The notes under the pieces are model-generated. The model did not search any database and had not been told where the DNA came from. It saw nothing but the letters and a program-made list of their open reading frames with translations. A stretch of DNA of 30,238 bases from CAZUTK01 sp964623265 (GTDB lineage: Bacteria; Electryoneota; B3-LCP): contig CAZUTK010000039.1 in the NCBI GenBank assembly GCA_964623265.1, positions 1-30,238 of the forward strand, written 5' to 3'. Shown here piece after piece: positions 8,609-16,173 of the stretch; the first letter of the stretch is position 1; each line of letters begins with the position of its first letter. Position numbers and translations under genes: made by a program.

Positions 8609-9586
8609 ATGAAGAGAGAAGACAAAAGAAACCGCTTTCAGATCGTGATTCTCAGCGTGCTGATGATCGGCTTGGCGGTTGCATTGAACGTGGGGAAAAG
8701 CGCCGCAGCGGATGATGATTCAGGTTATCTCGGGGTGTACCTGGGAGGACTGGATGACGAGCTGCGCGAATCGCTGAAATTCGGAGATGTCGGCGGCGCT
8801 TTCATTGACGGCGTCGTGCCCGGAGGTCCTGCGGAGAAAGCCGGCATTCAAGACGGAGATATCATCGTGCAGTTCGACGGCAAGGAGGTCGCCAATGAGA
8901 ACGATCTGCGCAATCTGATTCGTTCTACACCGTCCGGGAAAACCGTGAATATCAAGGTATTCCGCGAAGGCGTCAGCAAAGATTTGACCGTACAAATCGG
9001 GGAAGCGCCCGAAGAATCGGAATCTTCGGATTCATTCAAAAAGAGCTACCGCCGCTATCTGGATTTGTCTGAAGGCGATTATCTTCCTTGCAGCGCCTGG
9101 CTCGGAGTGGAAATCCAAAATCTGACCGAGCAGCTCGGCGAGTATTTCAAGGTCAAGGATGGAGAAGGCGTCTTGATCACATCCGTTTTGGAAAAATCAC
9201 CGGCGGAGCAGGCGGGATTAAAAGCGGGGGACGTGATCATCGCCGCTGGAGATCAGGAGGTTGAGAGCCGTTATGATCTCATGCGAATTTTGCGGGACAA
9301 AAAGGAGAATGACAAGATTAAGCTGATTGTAATGCGCGACGGGAAAAAGAAATCGTTCGAAGTCACTCTGGGGGAGCCGCCTGATGGCCGCTGCTTGCAA
9401 TTCCCAGGGTGGCGCAAGTACGGGGGAATGCGCTATTTTGGAGATTGGGATGATTGGGAAGATTTCGGAGACAAGGTTCGGGACCTGCGCTTCAAGCTCG
9501 AATACCCTTCGAAGGATCTGCAGGATCAATTGGATCAGTTGAAAGAAGAAGTCGAAAAGCTGAAATCCGAACTGAATAAGCAATAG
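8609..9586 (+). CDS. Periplasmic tandem-PDZ protein without a protease domain
   Basis: 325 residues. An N-terminal hydrophobic segment (IVILSVLMIGLAVALNV, 12-28) ends in a plausible signal cleavage site (SAAA). PDZ1 spans about 38-132 (YLGVYLGG, PAEKAGIQDGDIIVQFDG) and PDZ2 about 162-255 (WLGVEIQ, SPAEQAGLKAGDVIIAAG), both of the circularly permuted DegP/HtrA type. A charged, aromatic linker follows and the last 30 residues (LQDQLDQLKEEVEKLKSEL) form a coiled coil that could oligomerise the protein. There is no trypsin-like HDS domain, so it is not DegP itself; a substrate adaptor or scaffold is more likely. It is flanked by its own terminator and sits after a 104-base gap, suggesting a one-gene unit. 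Confidence 0.8.
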   Translation: MKREDKRNRFQIVILSVLMIGLAVALNVGKSAAADDDSGYLGVYLGGLDDELRESLKFGDVGGAFIDGVVPGGPAEKAGIQDGDIIVQFDGKEVANENDLRNLIRSTPSGKTVNIKVFREGVSKDLTVQIGEAPEESESSDSFKKSYRRYLDLSEGDYLPCSAWLGVEIQNLTEQLGEYFKVKDGEGVLITSVLEKSPAEQAGLKAGDVIIAAGDQEVESRYDLMRILRDKKENDKIKLIVMRDGKKKSFEVTLGEPPDGRCLQFPGWRKYGGMRYFGDWDDWEDFGDKVRDLRFKLEYPSKDLQDQLDQLKEEVEKLKSELNKQ

Positions 9587-9601
9587 CTGGTTGTGTGAAT
9601 C

Positions 9602-9635
9602 GGGAGCAGTCATCATCGGCTGCTCCCTTATTTTT
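9602..9635 (+). terminator. Rho-independent terminator of the tandem-PDZ gene
   Basis: An 8-bp perfect stem GGGAGCAG (9602-9609) with CTGCTCCC (9620-9627), a 10-base loop, then TTATTTTT. It lies 16 bases after the stop codon. Confidence 0.85.
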
Positions 9636-9655
9636 CACTGATCTGTGAGGGCGAG

Positions 9656-10432
9656 TTGAATCTCTGGAGCGAACTGGCGAGACTGGAGAATTCCGGCACT
9701 CCCGCCGCGCTGGTGACGGTCATCCGAGTGCAGGGCTCGACGCCGCGGGAAGCCGGGGCTCGCATGATCGTACTGCCCGATGGAAAAATCATCGGGACGA
9801 TCGGAGGCTCCGCCGTTGAATCGCTTGTCATTCGAGAAGCGCTGGAAGTTCTGCGCACCGGCAAAGCGCGCATCTCGCAATATGATCTGAATGATCCCGA
9901 GAAAAGTTCCAGCGGGATGATCTGCGGCGGAAAAATGGAGTTTTTCATCGAGCCCTTGAAGCCCCTGCCGCATCTCTACATTTTCGGAGCGGGACACGTC
10001 GGCCTGGCACTAGCGCAGATGACAGGTAATCTTGGATTGCCCTATACCATCGTGGATGATCGCCCTGAATTCGCCAGCCAAGAACGATTTCCGCAAGCGC
10101 TGCGCATCTGCTGCGGCAATTTTCCAGAAATCATCCCGACTCTCGATTGGATTCAGCCCGCCTTCATTGTGATCGTCACCCGCTGCCACGACACCGATCT
10201 GGAAGTATTGCGTCAGGTTTTACGCAAACCGCACGCATATTTAGGAATGATCTGCAGCCGCCGTAAAAAGGCGGAAATTTTTCGAATTCTTTCGGAAGAG
10301 GGGTTCAGCAAAGAGGAACTCGATCAGGTTCACGCTCCCATCGGATTGGACATACGATCGGAAACACCGGCAGAGATCGCCGTGAGCATCCTGGCGGAGA
10401 TCATACAGGTCAAGAATCGCGGGAAGAGGTGA
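9656..10432 (+). CDS. XdhC/CoxI-family molybdenum hydroxylase maturation protein
   Basis: 258 residues; the start is TTG, chosen because GAGGG lies four bases before it and the family's N-terminus begins there. The XdhC N-terminal domain shows VQGSTPREAGARMIV (25-39), GTIGGSAVE (47-55) and CGGKMEFFIEP (90-100); the C-terminal Rossmann domain starts with LYIFGAGHVGLAL (107-119). Family members insert or sulfurate the molybdenum cofactor for xanthine dehydrogenase-type enzymes. No molybdenum hydroxylase subunit is encoded in the window, so the client enzyme is elsewhere or lost. Two hairpins follow the stop. The gene faces fbp convergently. Confidence 0.88.
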   Translation: MNLWSELARLENSGTPAALVTVIRVQGSTPREAGARMIVLPDGKIIGTIGGSAVESLVIREALEVLRTGKARISQYDLNDPEKSSSGMICGGKMEFFIEPLKPLPHLYIFGAGHVGLALAQMTGNLGLPYTIVDDRPEFASQERFPQALRICCGNFPEIIPTLDWIQPAFIVIVTRCHDTDLEVLRQVLRKPHAYLGMICSRRKKAEIFRILSEEGFSKEELDQVHAPIGLDIRSETPAEIAVSILAEIIQVKNRGKR

Positions 10433-10441
10433 GGCGACCGC

Positions 10442-10460
10442 GAGTCATGTAGTGACTCTT
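10442..10460 (+). terminator. Short hairpin after the xdhC-like gene
   Basis: GAGTCA (10442-10447) pairs with TGACTC (10453-10458) around a five-base loop. The T-tract is short, so on its own it is a weak terminator; it sits just ahead of the stronger bidirectional one. Confidence 0.4.
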
Positions 10461-10478
10461 GATTACAGTTTATCAAAC

Positions 10479-10506
10479 AAAAAAGCCGAATTCGATTCGG
10501 CTTTTT
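10479..10506. terminator. Bidirectional rho-independent terminator
   Basis: AAAAAGCCGAA and TTCGGCTTTTT arms (stem AGCCGAA/TTCGGCT with flanking A and T runs, loop TTCGA). It lies between the convergent XdhC-like gene and fbp and gives a stem with a U-tract on either strand. Confidence 0.85.
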
Positions 10507-10526
10507 CGTTTTTATGCATTCGCAGC

Positions 10527-11546
10527 TCAGCCGTCATATTCTTGAATAAATCTTTCGATGTCCCGCACGTCATCGTAACAGCCGATGAACAGCGGGACTC
10601 GCTGATGGAGCGACATCGGCTCGATGTCGAGAATGCACCGCTTGCCGTCGGATGCGTAGCCGCCGGCTTGTTCGACGACGAAAGCGAGAGGCGCCGCTTC
10701 ATAGAGCAGCCGCAGTTTTCCTGTTGGTTTCTTCGGATCTTTCAGATCCGCCGGATAGAGGAAAACGCCGCCCGCCAGAAGATTGCGGTGGAAATCCGCC
10801 ACCAAGGAACCGATATAGCGAGAATTGTAGGGGCGGCCGCTCGCCTTATCCGTCTCCTTCAGATGATCAATATACCTTCGGATGCCTTCCGACCAGTAAT
10901 GATAGTTGCTCTCATTGGCGCTGTAAATGCGGCCCCGCCGCGGAGTCTTGATGTTCGGATGCGAAAGCAGGAATTCCCCGACGGAAGGATCCAGCGTGAA
11001 ACCGTGCACCCCGTTTCCCGTGGTGTAGACCATCATCGTCGAAGATCCATAGATGATGTAACCGGCGGCGACCTGTTTGCGCCCTACCTGCAATAGGTCG
11101 TTTTCATCGCCAGCAACTCCCTTGGAAATCTTCCGGTGAATCGAAAAAATTGTCCCGACGGGGACATTGGCGTCAATATTGGATGAGCCGTCCAGAGGAT
11201 CAAACGCGATGGTGTAATTCCCGCAGGGGTAATTCGGCGGGATTTCAATGGGGTTGCTGTCCTCTTCCGACGCCATGATGCAGACCCGCCCGGAATGATC
11301 CAGACTGTCAATCAGAATGTTGTTGGCGAATTCATCCAGTTTCTGGACTACTTCGCCTTGAATATTGGTCGCCCCGGTCGTACCCAGAATCTCCACCAGA
11401 CCTGCTTTGTTGACTTCGCGGGAAATGATTTTTCCCGCCAGAGCCAGATCCATCATGAGTTGGGAGAACTCACCGGTCGCGCCCGGATGAGCCCTTTCCT
11501 GCATCATAATGTGATGCTCAATGGTGATGATTCTCTGATGATTCAT
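10527..11546 (-). CDS. fbp: Class I fructose-1,6-bisphosphatase
   Basis: 339 residues, normal for class I FBPase. It hydrolyses fructose-1,6-bisphosphate to fructose-6-phosphate in gluconeogenesis. Key blocks: GATGEFSQLM near the N-terminus (AMP-site region in relatives), ASEED (92-96) and DPLDGSSNID (116-125), the metal- and phosphate-binding motif. The start at 11546 is supported by AGGAGG eight bases upstream and by the family N-terminus. This start lies 29 bases inside the 3' end of the HAD gene, so the two are probably translated in a coupled way. It is the last gene of the minus-strand run and ends at the bidirectional terminator. Confidence 0.95.
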   Translation of the reverse strand: MNHQRIITIEHHIMMQERAHPGATGEFSQLMMDLALAGKIISREVNKAGLVEILGTTGATNIQGEVVQKLDEFANNILIDSLDHSGRVCIMASEEDSNPIEIPPNYPCGNYTIAFDPLDGSSNIDANVPVGTIFSIHRKISKGVAGDENDLLQVGRKQVAAGYIIYGSSTMMVYTTGNGVHGFTLDPSVGEFLLSHPNIKTPRRGRIYSANESNYHYWSEGIRRYIDHLKETDKASGRPYNSRYIGSLVADFHRNLLAGGVFLYPADLKDPKKPTGKLRLLYEAAPLAFVVEQAGGYASDGKRCILDIEPMSLHQRVPLFIGCYDDVRDIERFIQEYDG

Positions 11547-12225
11547 CAGAAAACCCTCCTATATTAGACGCCTCGATGCTGCTCCATAATGCGTCGAGAT
11601 CCGTGATGATCCAGTCCGCTTCCCGCAGATGATCCGCCGGCAATGTGGTTGTGATGGCGATGCACTGCATGCCCGCCGCCTTGGCGCTGCGGATGCCCAA
11701 TGGTGCATTCTCAATCACCAGACATTCCTGCGGCGACACCCCCAGTTTCTCGGCGGCTGATAAATAAGGTTCCGGATGAGGTTTTCCAAGGCGCACGGCG
11801 TCCGCGGTGATGATCACGTCGAATAGCTCTAATTCTTCCGGCGGCAGCGCCCATTCGAGATTATCGCGCACGCTGCCGGTAACAATTGCGGTCTTGTAGC
11901 CGCGGTGTCGGCAATCGGCGACGACTGTGCGCGCCAGCGGACGGATGCGCCGCTGCGCATTGGAGCGGTAAATTTTCCGCTTCTTCCGGATCAGACGCTC
12001 TACTTCGTCATCGTTGAGTTCGATGCCGTGATTTCTAGCGATCGAGCGAGTAGTCAGTCGCGCTTTTTCCCCCTCGCGTTCCAGAATTTCCTGCGGCGTC
12101 AGGGTGATGCCGTATTCTCGAAAGACAGACTGCCAGGCGTCTACGTGATGCTGCATGGAATCCACCAGGACGCCGTCGAAGTCAAAAATTACCGCCTTGA
12201 TCCGCGAGATCCATTCGTCTGTCAT
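11518..12225 (-). CDS. HAD-family phosphatase/phosphomutase, beta-phosphoglucomutase-like
   Basis: 235 residues. Motif I is FDFDGVLVDS with nucleophile Asp15 and acid/base Asp17; motif II is in AIVTGS; the Lys motif is RLGKPHPEPYL; motif III is VIENAPLGIRSAKAAGM. ENAPLGI plus an alpha-helical cap after motif I is typical of the beta-phosphoglucomutase/GPP-like branch. The substrate is a small phosphorylated metabolite, probably a sugar phosphate, but it cannot be chosen from sequence. Start ATG overlaps the upstream HD gene stop (ATGA), and its own 3' end overlaps fbp by 29 bases, so the three genes form one coupled block. The C-terminus ends in three histidines, a by-product of the overlap. 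Confidence 0.85.
   Translation of the reverse strand: MTDEWISRIKAVIFDFDGVLVDSMQHHVDAWQSVFREYGITLTPQEILEREGEKARLTTRSIARNHGIELNDDEVERLIRKKRKIYRSNAQRRIRPLARTVVADCRHRGYKTAIVTGSVRDNLEWALPPEELELFDVIITADAVRLGKPHPEPYLSAAEKLGVSPQECLVIENAPLGIRSAKAAGMQCIAITTTLPADHLREADWIITDLDALWSSIEASNIGGFSDESSENHHH
11555..11560 (-). promoter_or_regulatory. Ribosome binding site deciding the fbp start
   Basis: On the minus strand these bases read AGGAGG, eight bases before the fbp ATG. They lie inside the coding end of the HAD gene, which supports the long overlap as real. Confidence 0.8.
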
Positions 12226-12758
12226 AGGTCGCGAAGAGGCTCGAAGTTCACGAAATCCGCGTGATGAACGGCGACAGCCGCAGGCGAACGATACCCCCCA
12301 TCGCCTTCTTTGGCGTGCACCGCCACGATATGCACCACCTCATCCGGCAAGCCGTGTTTTACGCACAGCCCCGCTCCGGAAAACGGGTGCCTCAATAGTT
12401 TCCCCGATGGGCTTTTCGCGTACCCGGAGTCCGTTTTTCTGTATTCGAGAAGTTTGCCGACGTCGTGGAGCAGTCCGCCGGCAATCAGATGATCAAGATG
12501 GATATGGATCAGGTTGCCGTATTCTTCGTTCAAGATTTTCGCGCAAGCCAGCGCGGTGCGCGTTACAGCACGGGTGTGCTGAAGAAAAGATACTTTCGTG
12601 TCTTTGATCAGGAGAGTGAATGGAATGCGATCCAGATCGGCCGGTGACCAGCCCCCGATGCGCATCGCTTCTTCCAGCGTCGCAACCGTCTTTTCCCGCA
12701 GTTCGCGATCCGTGATTTGCTCCAATTCCGGAAAGAGCCGGGTTAATTCGTTCGTCAT
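12222..12758 (-). CDS. HD-domain metal-dependent phosphohydrolase
   Basis: 178 residues from the ATG at 12758. A longer frame reaches 12809, but the added 17 residues look non-coding and this start has GGGGA ten bases upstream. HD-superfamily metal ligands are visible: His61, His98-Asp99 (LLHDVGKLLEY), His124 (RHPFSGA), His148 and Asp168. Such enzymes hydrolyse phosphomonoesters or nucleotides; the specific substrate is not evident. The His124/His148 pair suggests a two-metal HD site. It is coupled to the HAD gene by an ATGA overlap. Confidence 0.78.
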   Translation of the reverse strand: MTNELTRLFPELEQITDRELREKTVATLEEAMRIGGWSPADLDRIPFTLLIKDTKVSFLQHTRAVTRTALACAKILNEEYGNLIHIHLDHLIAGGLLHDVGKLLEYRKTDSGYAKSPSGKLLRHPFSGAGLCVKHGLPDEVVHIVAVHAKEGDGGYRSPAAVAVHHADFVNFEPLRDL

Positions 12759-12844
12759 AATTCGCTTGTCCCCGCTTGTTCTGTAAAAGGGATGTCTTCT
12801 CGATGGCATTCGTCAAGTAATACGCAAAGGATCGGTAAAATCAA

Positions 12845-13720
12845 TCACAGCAGGGAGAATAATCGGCGGAGATTCGCATCCTGCTTTAAAATCGGCGATA
12901 TCTTCCCTTCGCGGGAAGTCAGCAAGGTCGTGACGCCGGGTCCGTGGCCCGCTACCGCACTCGCAGAATGCACTACGACCCCGATCGTCATCGCCCCTTC
13001 GAGGAAGATCCTACCGTACGAACAGTCCGCGTCTTCGATGGCGACGATATCGCCGAATCGCAGATCCTTCAATCCGTGCTTTTCCACGACGTTTTCATCA
13101 AACATTTGAATGTCGTAGTCGCCGGTGTAGGTTTGATTGGCTCCCAAGCCGGAACCCATCACTTTGGCGGGAATGATGTGCGTCACCGGCACCTGCAATT
13201 TCCCCTTCAGCAAAGTGATCTCCATAACCGCCAATAGATCCGGTGATAAATTCATCACCTTCACTTCGGGAATCTCCGGCAATTCCAACCCCGCGCCGAA
13301 GGCTTTAACTTGAATCCTGTCTCCCACGGCGAGCTTTTCGAGGACATCCGGCTCGAAATCAACCAGGATGTGCTCGATTCCCCCATGTTTGCCGGTGACG
13401 CGGCCCTGCGCACCTTTGGCGTCGCCGTCAACAACTCGAGCTACATTGCCCACGCAAGCCAGAGCGTTCAGCGCCGTGTTCTCCATCCCCTTGCCGTCTA
13501 TATCGGAGTTCTGAATGGAAACCCCAGGTTCGACATGGTCTCCTTGCAGACCCACACAGCGATCTCCGATTCTGAAATTGTAGGTGATCCCTCCGGTTCC
13601 AGGAAAAAGATACGGTTTCCCTTCCGCCGAAACCCGCCAGACCCGCGGGTGGATTTTCGCTCCAGTGACTTTTCCCAGAACGGATTGCATCACCAGATTT
13701 TCACGGTTGGTCGCGATCAT
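12845..13720 (-). CDS. DUF4438-family protein
   Basis: 291 residues from the ATG at 13720, seven bases after the upstream stop, preceded by a purine-rich stretch (GATGAAGAAA). An in-frame ATG at 13753 would overlap the upstream gene by 26 bases and is less likely. The sequence resembles DUF4438 proteins, known from Thermotoga and many anaerobes: GKPYLFPGTGGITYNFRIGD near the N-terminus, then GDHVEPGVSI, GAGLELPEIP, HIIPAKVMGSGLG and a Gly-rich VAGHGPGVTTLL end. No function is established that I know of. No signal peptide is seen, so it is probably cytoplasmic. The neighbouring HD, HAD and fbp genes hint at a metabolic rather than envelope role, but that is inference. Confidence 0.72.
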   Translation of the reverse strand: MIATNRENLVMQSVLGKVTGAKIHPRVWRVSAEGKPYLFPGTGGITYNFRIGDRCVGLQGDHVEPGVSIQNSDIDGKGMENTALNALACVGNVARVVDGDAKGAQGRVTGKHGGIEHILVDFEPDVLEKLAVGDRIQVKAFGAGLELPEIPEVKVMNLSPDLLAVMEITLLKGKLQVPVTHIIPAKVMGSGLGANQTYTGDYDIQMFDENVVEKHGLKDLRFGDIVAIEDADCSYGRIFLEGAMTIGVVVHSASAVAGHGPGVTTLLTSREGKISPILKQDANLRRLFSLL

Positions 13721-13727
13721 ATTTTCT

Positions 13728-14876
13728 TCATCGTTGAATGCGCACCGCAGCATTCTGCTGAATCACGCTGCCTGGATTCCCCAGAGGGATATCCAGCAGA
13801 TCAGGATCCACGCCGTAGTCCCAGACGTCAAGCAGATTGTTGGATTCATCGCGTAGCACGAAGCGATAATCGTATTCGCCGTAAGTGGTTCCGGCAACGA
13901 CGTGAAATCCCACGGCGTCATCATCACCCAAGCCTTGTACTTCGAAGACATAGGATTCGCTGAGATATCTTTCTTCGCCCGCCGAGTTCCTCTCGTACAG
14001 TATGACCTTGACTCGCACAGCATCGGAATATGCATCCACATCGCACCAGAAGTCTATGGATTCGTAATAGCCGTCCGGCTGTGAGACGGGGAGAAGATCC
14101 ACCTCGTTAGCGGTCCAGGCGTCATCGAACCAGGTGAATGCACCGTCCACATCCTCCAGACCGACTCGTTTCAAGCTGGCGATGGAATCGTAGGGGATTT
14201 CCACCAAGGTTTCTCCGCTGTCATCGTGTAGTTCAAGGCGGATATCGTAGTAGTTTTTAGTTACTGCAGGCAGAATATAAGTCAGCGTGTCCGTTTGCCC
14301 CGGATTGCGGCTGACCAGATCCGTGCTATCCAATAGCTCCTCTCCGGAGCCATACGTGGGTCTTCTTCCGACAACCAGCCGCAGGTCTGTTCCGGAACCC
14401 GCCGTGATCTGGGGGCTCCATTTTACGGCGAACTGCGACCAAAATCCATCCAAATCCGCATCCATAATGCCCAGTCCGAATGCGATCAGACTCAATTCCG
14501 GAGGAATATCTTCGACGCTGAAGGACCAGACCAGCGTATCGGAATGCAATCCCCCCGCATCCGCCGCGAAGACTCTGAAAATGTGGCTGCTCCCGGGATT
14601 GAGATTGCTGTAGGTGGTATCTGTACTGTCGGTGGCGCTGAAGCCGCCGTTGAACGAAATGAAGTAACCGTCGAGATTTTCGTCTTCATCCGTTGCCTGC
14701 CAGGAGAAAAAAGCGGAATCCCCGATGGCGATGACGCTCCCCGGATGGCTGACCCAACTAATTTTGGGGGGGTGATTTACCGGAGGTGAGACGCCGTTTT
14801 TATTGCTGCTGCTGCAACAGATGAGGATGAGTACAAAGAATGAAAGGACAAGAGTGGTACGAGTAGCCTCGCGCAT
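13728..14876 (-). CDS. Ig/FN3-like exported protein, probable lipoprotein
   Basis: 382 residues with a clear ribosome site (AGGAG) before the ATG. The N-terminus has a hydrophobic run (TLVLSFFVLILICC) and then SSSNKNG, suggesting lipidation at Cys20 or Cys21, though the residues before the Cys do not fit a standard lipobox well. Residues 35-125 look like one Ig/FN3-type domain (PPKISWVSHPGSVIAIGDS, FRVFAADAGGLHSD). The rest is beta-rich with many Asp, Tyr and Ser residues and no known catalytic motif. It is probably a surface or periplasmic binding protein. It sits 21 bases after pdxJ and seven before the DUF4438 gene, so it shares their transcript. Confidence 0.65.
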   Translation of the reverse strand: MREATRTTLVLSFFVLILICCSSSNKNGVSPPVNHPPKISWVSHPGSVIAIGDSAFFSWQATDEDENLDGYFISFNGGFSATDSTDTTYSNLNPGSSHIFRVFAADAGGLHSDTLVWSFSVEDIPPELSLIAFGLGIMDADLDGFWSQFAVKWSPQITAGSGTDLRLVVGRRPTYGSGEELLDSTDLVSRNPGQTDTLTYILPAVTKNYYDIRLELHDDSGETLVEIPYDSIASLKRVGLEDVDGAFTWFDDAWTANEVDLLPVSQPDGYYESIDFWCDVDAYSDAVRVKVILYERNSAGEERYLSESYVFEVQGLGDDDAVGFHVVAGTTYGEYDYRFVLRDESNNLLDVWDYGVDPDLLDIPLGNPGSVIQQNAAVRIQR

Positions 14877-14897
14877 GGTGACTCCTGATTTCCTGTG

Positions 14898-15611
14898 TCA
14901 ACGATCAATGAGATATCGCATTTCTTCCAGTGCTTTCGGCAAGCCCACCAGGACGGAACGAGCGATGATGGCGTGTCCGATGTTCAGCTCCTGGATCTGC
15001 GGGATCGCAGCAACGGCGGCGACATTGTGATAGTTCAGTCCGTGACCCGCCGCCACAAAGAAGCCTAACTTTTCCGCCGCCATCGCCGCGGATTTCAGGT
15101 CTTCGAGGGCGATCTCACGGCTCTGCGCATCCCGCGCTTCCGCGTAGATTCCGGTGTGCAGCTCCACGGCTTGCGCGCCGGTCTTGGCGGCTTCCCGGAT
15201 TACGCCGATTTCCGGGTTGATGAAGAGGCTCACTTCAATGCCGGATGAATTCAAGGTCTCCACCGCATCTTTAATCTTGAGCATTCCCGCAGCGATATCC
15301 AAACCACCTTCCGTCGTGCGTTCCTCCCGCTTCTCCGGGACGAACGTCGCCACCTCTGGTTTGACCATCAGCGCCTTCTCCAGCATCTCCTGAGTGACCG
15401 CCATCTCCAGGTTCAAGCGCGTGTGAATAACCTGTCGCAGCAGCTCCAGGTCGCGATCCTGCAGATGACGTCGGTCCTCACGCAAGTGACAGACGATGCT
15501 GTCCGCGCCGGACAAAGTGGCGATGATCGCCGCCGCCACAGGATCAGGATCCTTGCCGCCTCGAGCCTGCCGAAGCGTTGCGATATGATCAACGTTCACA
15601 CCAAGCTTCAT
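14898..15611 (-). CDS. pdxJ: Pyridoxine 5'-phosphate synthase
   Basis: 237 residues, the normal length. PdxJ condenses 1-deoxy-D-xylulose-5-phosphate with 3-amino-2-oxopropyl phosphate to make pyridoxine 5'-phosphate, the ring-closing step of the DXP-dependent B6 route. Motifs: GVNVDHIATLRQARGG at the N-terminus, CHLREDRRH with His42, Glu69 in LNLEMA and His190 in AAGHGLNYHN, the expected catalytic residues. An AGGGA ribosome site precedes the ATG. Neighbours are unrelated lipoproteins, so this is an operon by packing rather than by pathway. Confidence 0.95.
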   Translation of the reverse strand: MKLGVNVDHIATLRQARGGKDPDPVAAAIIATLSGADSIVCHLREDRRHLQDRDLELLRQVIHTRLNLEMAVTQEMLEKALMVKPEVATFVPEKREERTTEGGLDIAAGMLKIKDAVETLNSSGIEVSLFINPEIGVIREAAKTGAQAVELHTGIYAEARDAQSREIALEDLKSAAMAAEKLGFFVAAGHGLNYHNVAAVAAIPQIQELNIGHAIIARSVLVGLPKALEEMRYLIDR

Positions 15612-15648
15612 CTGTTATCCCTGTTGGATGTGTTGGATGCAGTTGGTA

Positions 15649-16173
15649 TTAGAAAACCGTATTATCCTTCCAGCTCAGGATGCGGAAACTGTCTCCCGCA
15701 TCTTTGCGCACCTTGAAACGCGCAAATCCGTATAGGTCGTAGCTCGATGCCCCCCCGGCGCCGTATAAAGAGAGATTGAAGCTCACATCGAACTCCAAAC
15801 TCGAATCCGCCGCGGAAAATTCCGAAATCGCGGGCGGAATCGCATACCAGATCAAGCGCACCTGATCAAAACTCCGGAATAACCCTCCGGTTGTCTTCAA
15901 ATCCGTATCGCGCCCCCATTGATCTTCGCGCTCGTTTTCGACATCGTAGTAATAGAAGATGAAATTCGTCGCCAGAGTCGCGGCGTAGCGCAAGGAGTCC
16001 TGAAGATTGTAGGAGTTCTTGAAATTCTCCAACAGTTCTCCGACGGTCTCCTGCTTCGTCCAGATAGATTGCGACGGATCGCCCAGTTCCGGAGCGAAGG
16101 GATTCAGACAACCGCTCAGGGCGAGGCTGAGAATGCAACTGAATATCCCCAGATTTACAACGCGATGGCTCAT
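15649..16173 (-). CDS. Lipoprotein of unknown function (pair member 2)
   Basis: 174 residues from the ATG at 16173; a longer frame to 16245 would put 24 odd residues before the signal peptide. The signal peptide ends in LALSGC, a good lipobox, with Cys22 the lipidated residue. The mature part has a helical start (VGELLENFKNSYNLQD), then beta strands ending FKVRKDAGDSFRILSWKDN. This end pattern (a beta strand closing with a Trp-Asp pair) also closes the preceding gene and recalls NTF2/SnoaL-like folds, but similarity is too low to be sure. The start overlaps the upstream stop by one base (TGATG). Confidence 0.6.
   Translation of the reverse strand: MSHRVVNLGIFSCILSLALSGCLNPFAPELGDPSQSIWTKQETVGELLENFKNSYNLQDSLRYAATLATNFIFYYYDVENEREDQWGRDTDLKTTGGLFRSFDQVRLIWYAIPPAISEFSAADSSLEFDVSFNLSLYGAGGASSYDLYGFARFKVRKDAGDSFRILSWKDNTVF

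Noticed and set aside
10452..11096. Plus-strand frame of 214 codons opposite fbp
   Set aside because: Antisense to a clear FBPase, starts inside the terminator and carries no family motif.
11518..11560. Poly-His C-terminus of the HAD protein as a metal-binding tail
   Set aside because: Only three histidines, explained by the overlap with the fbp start region.
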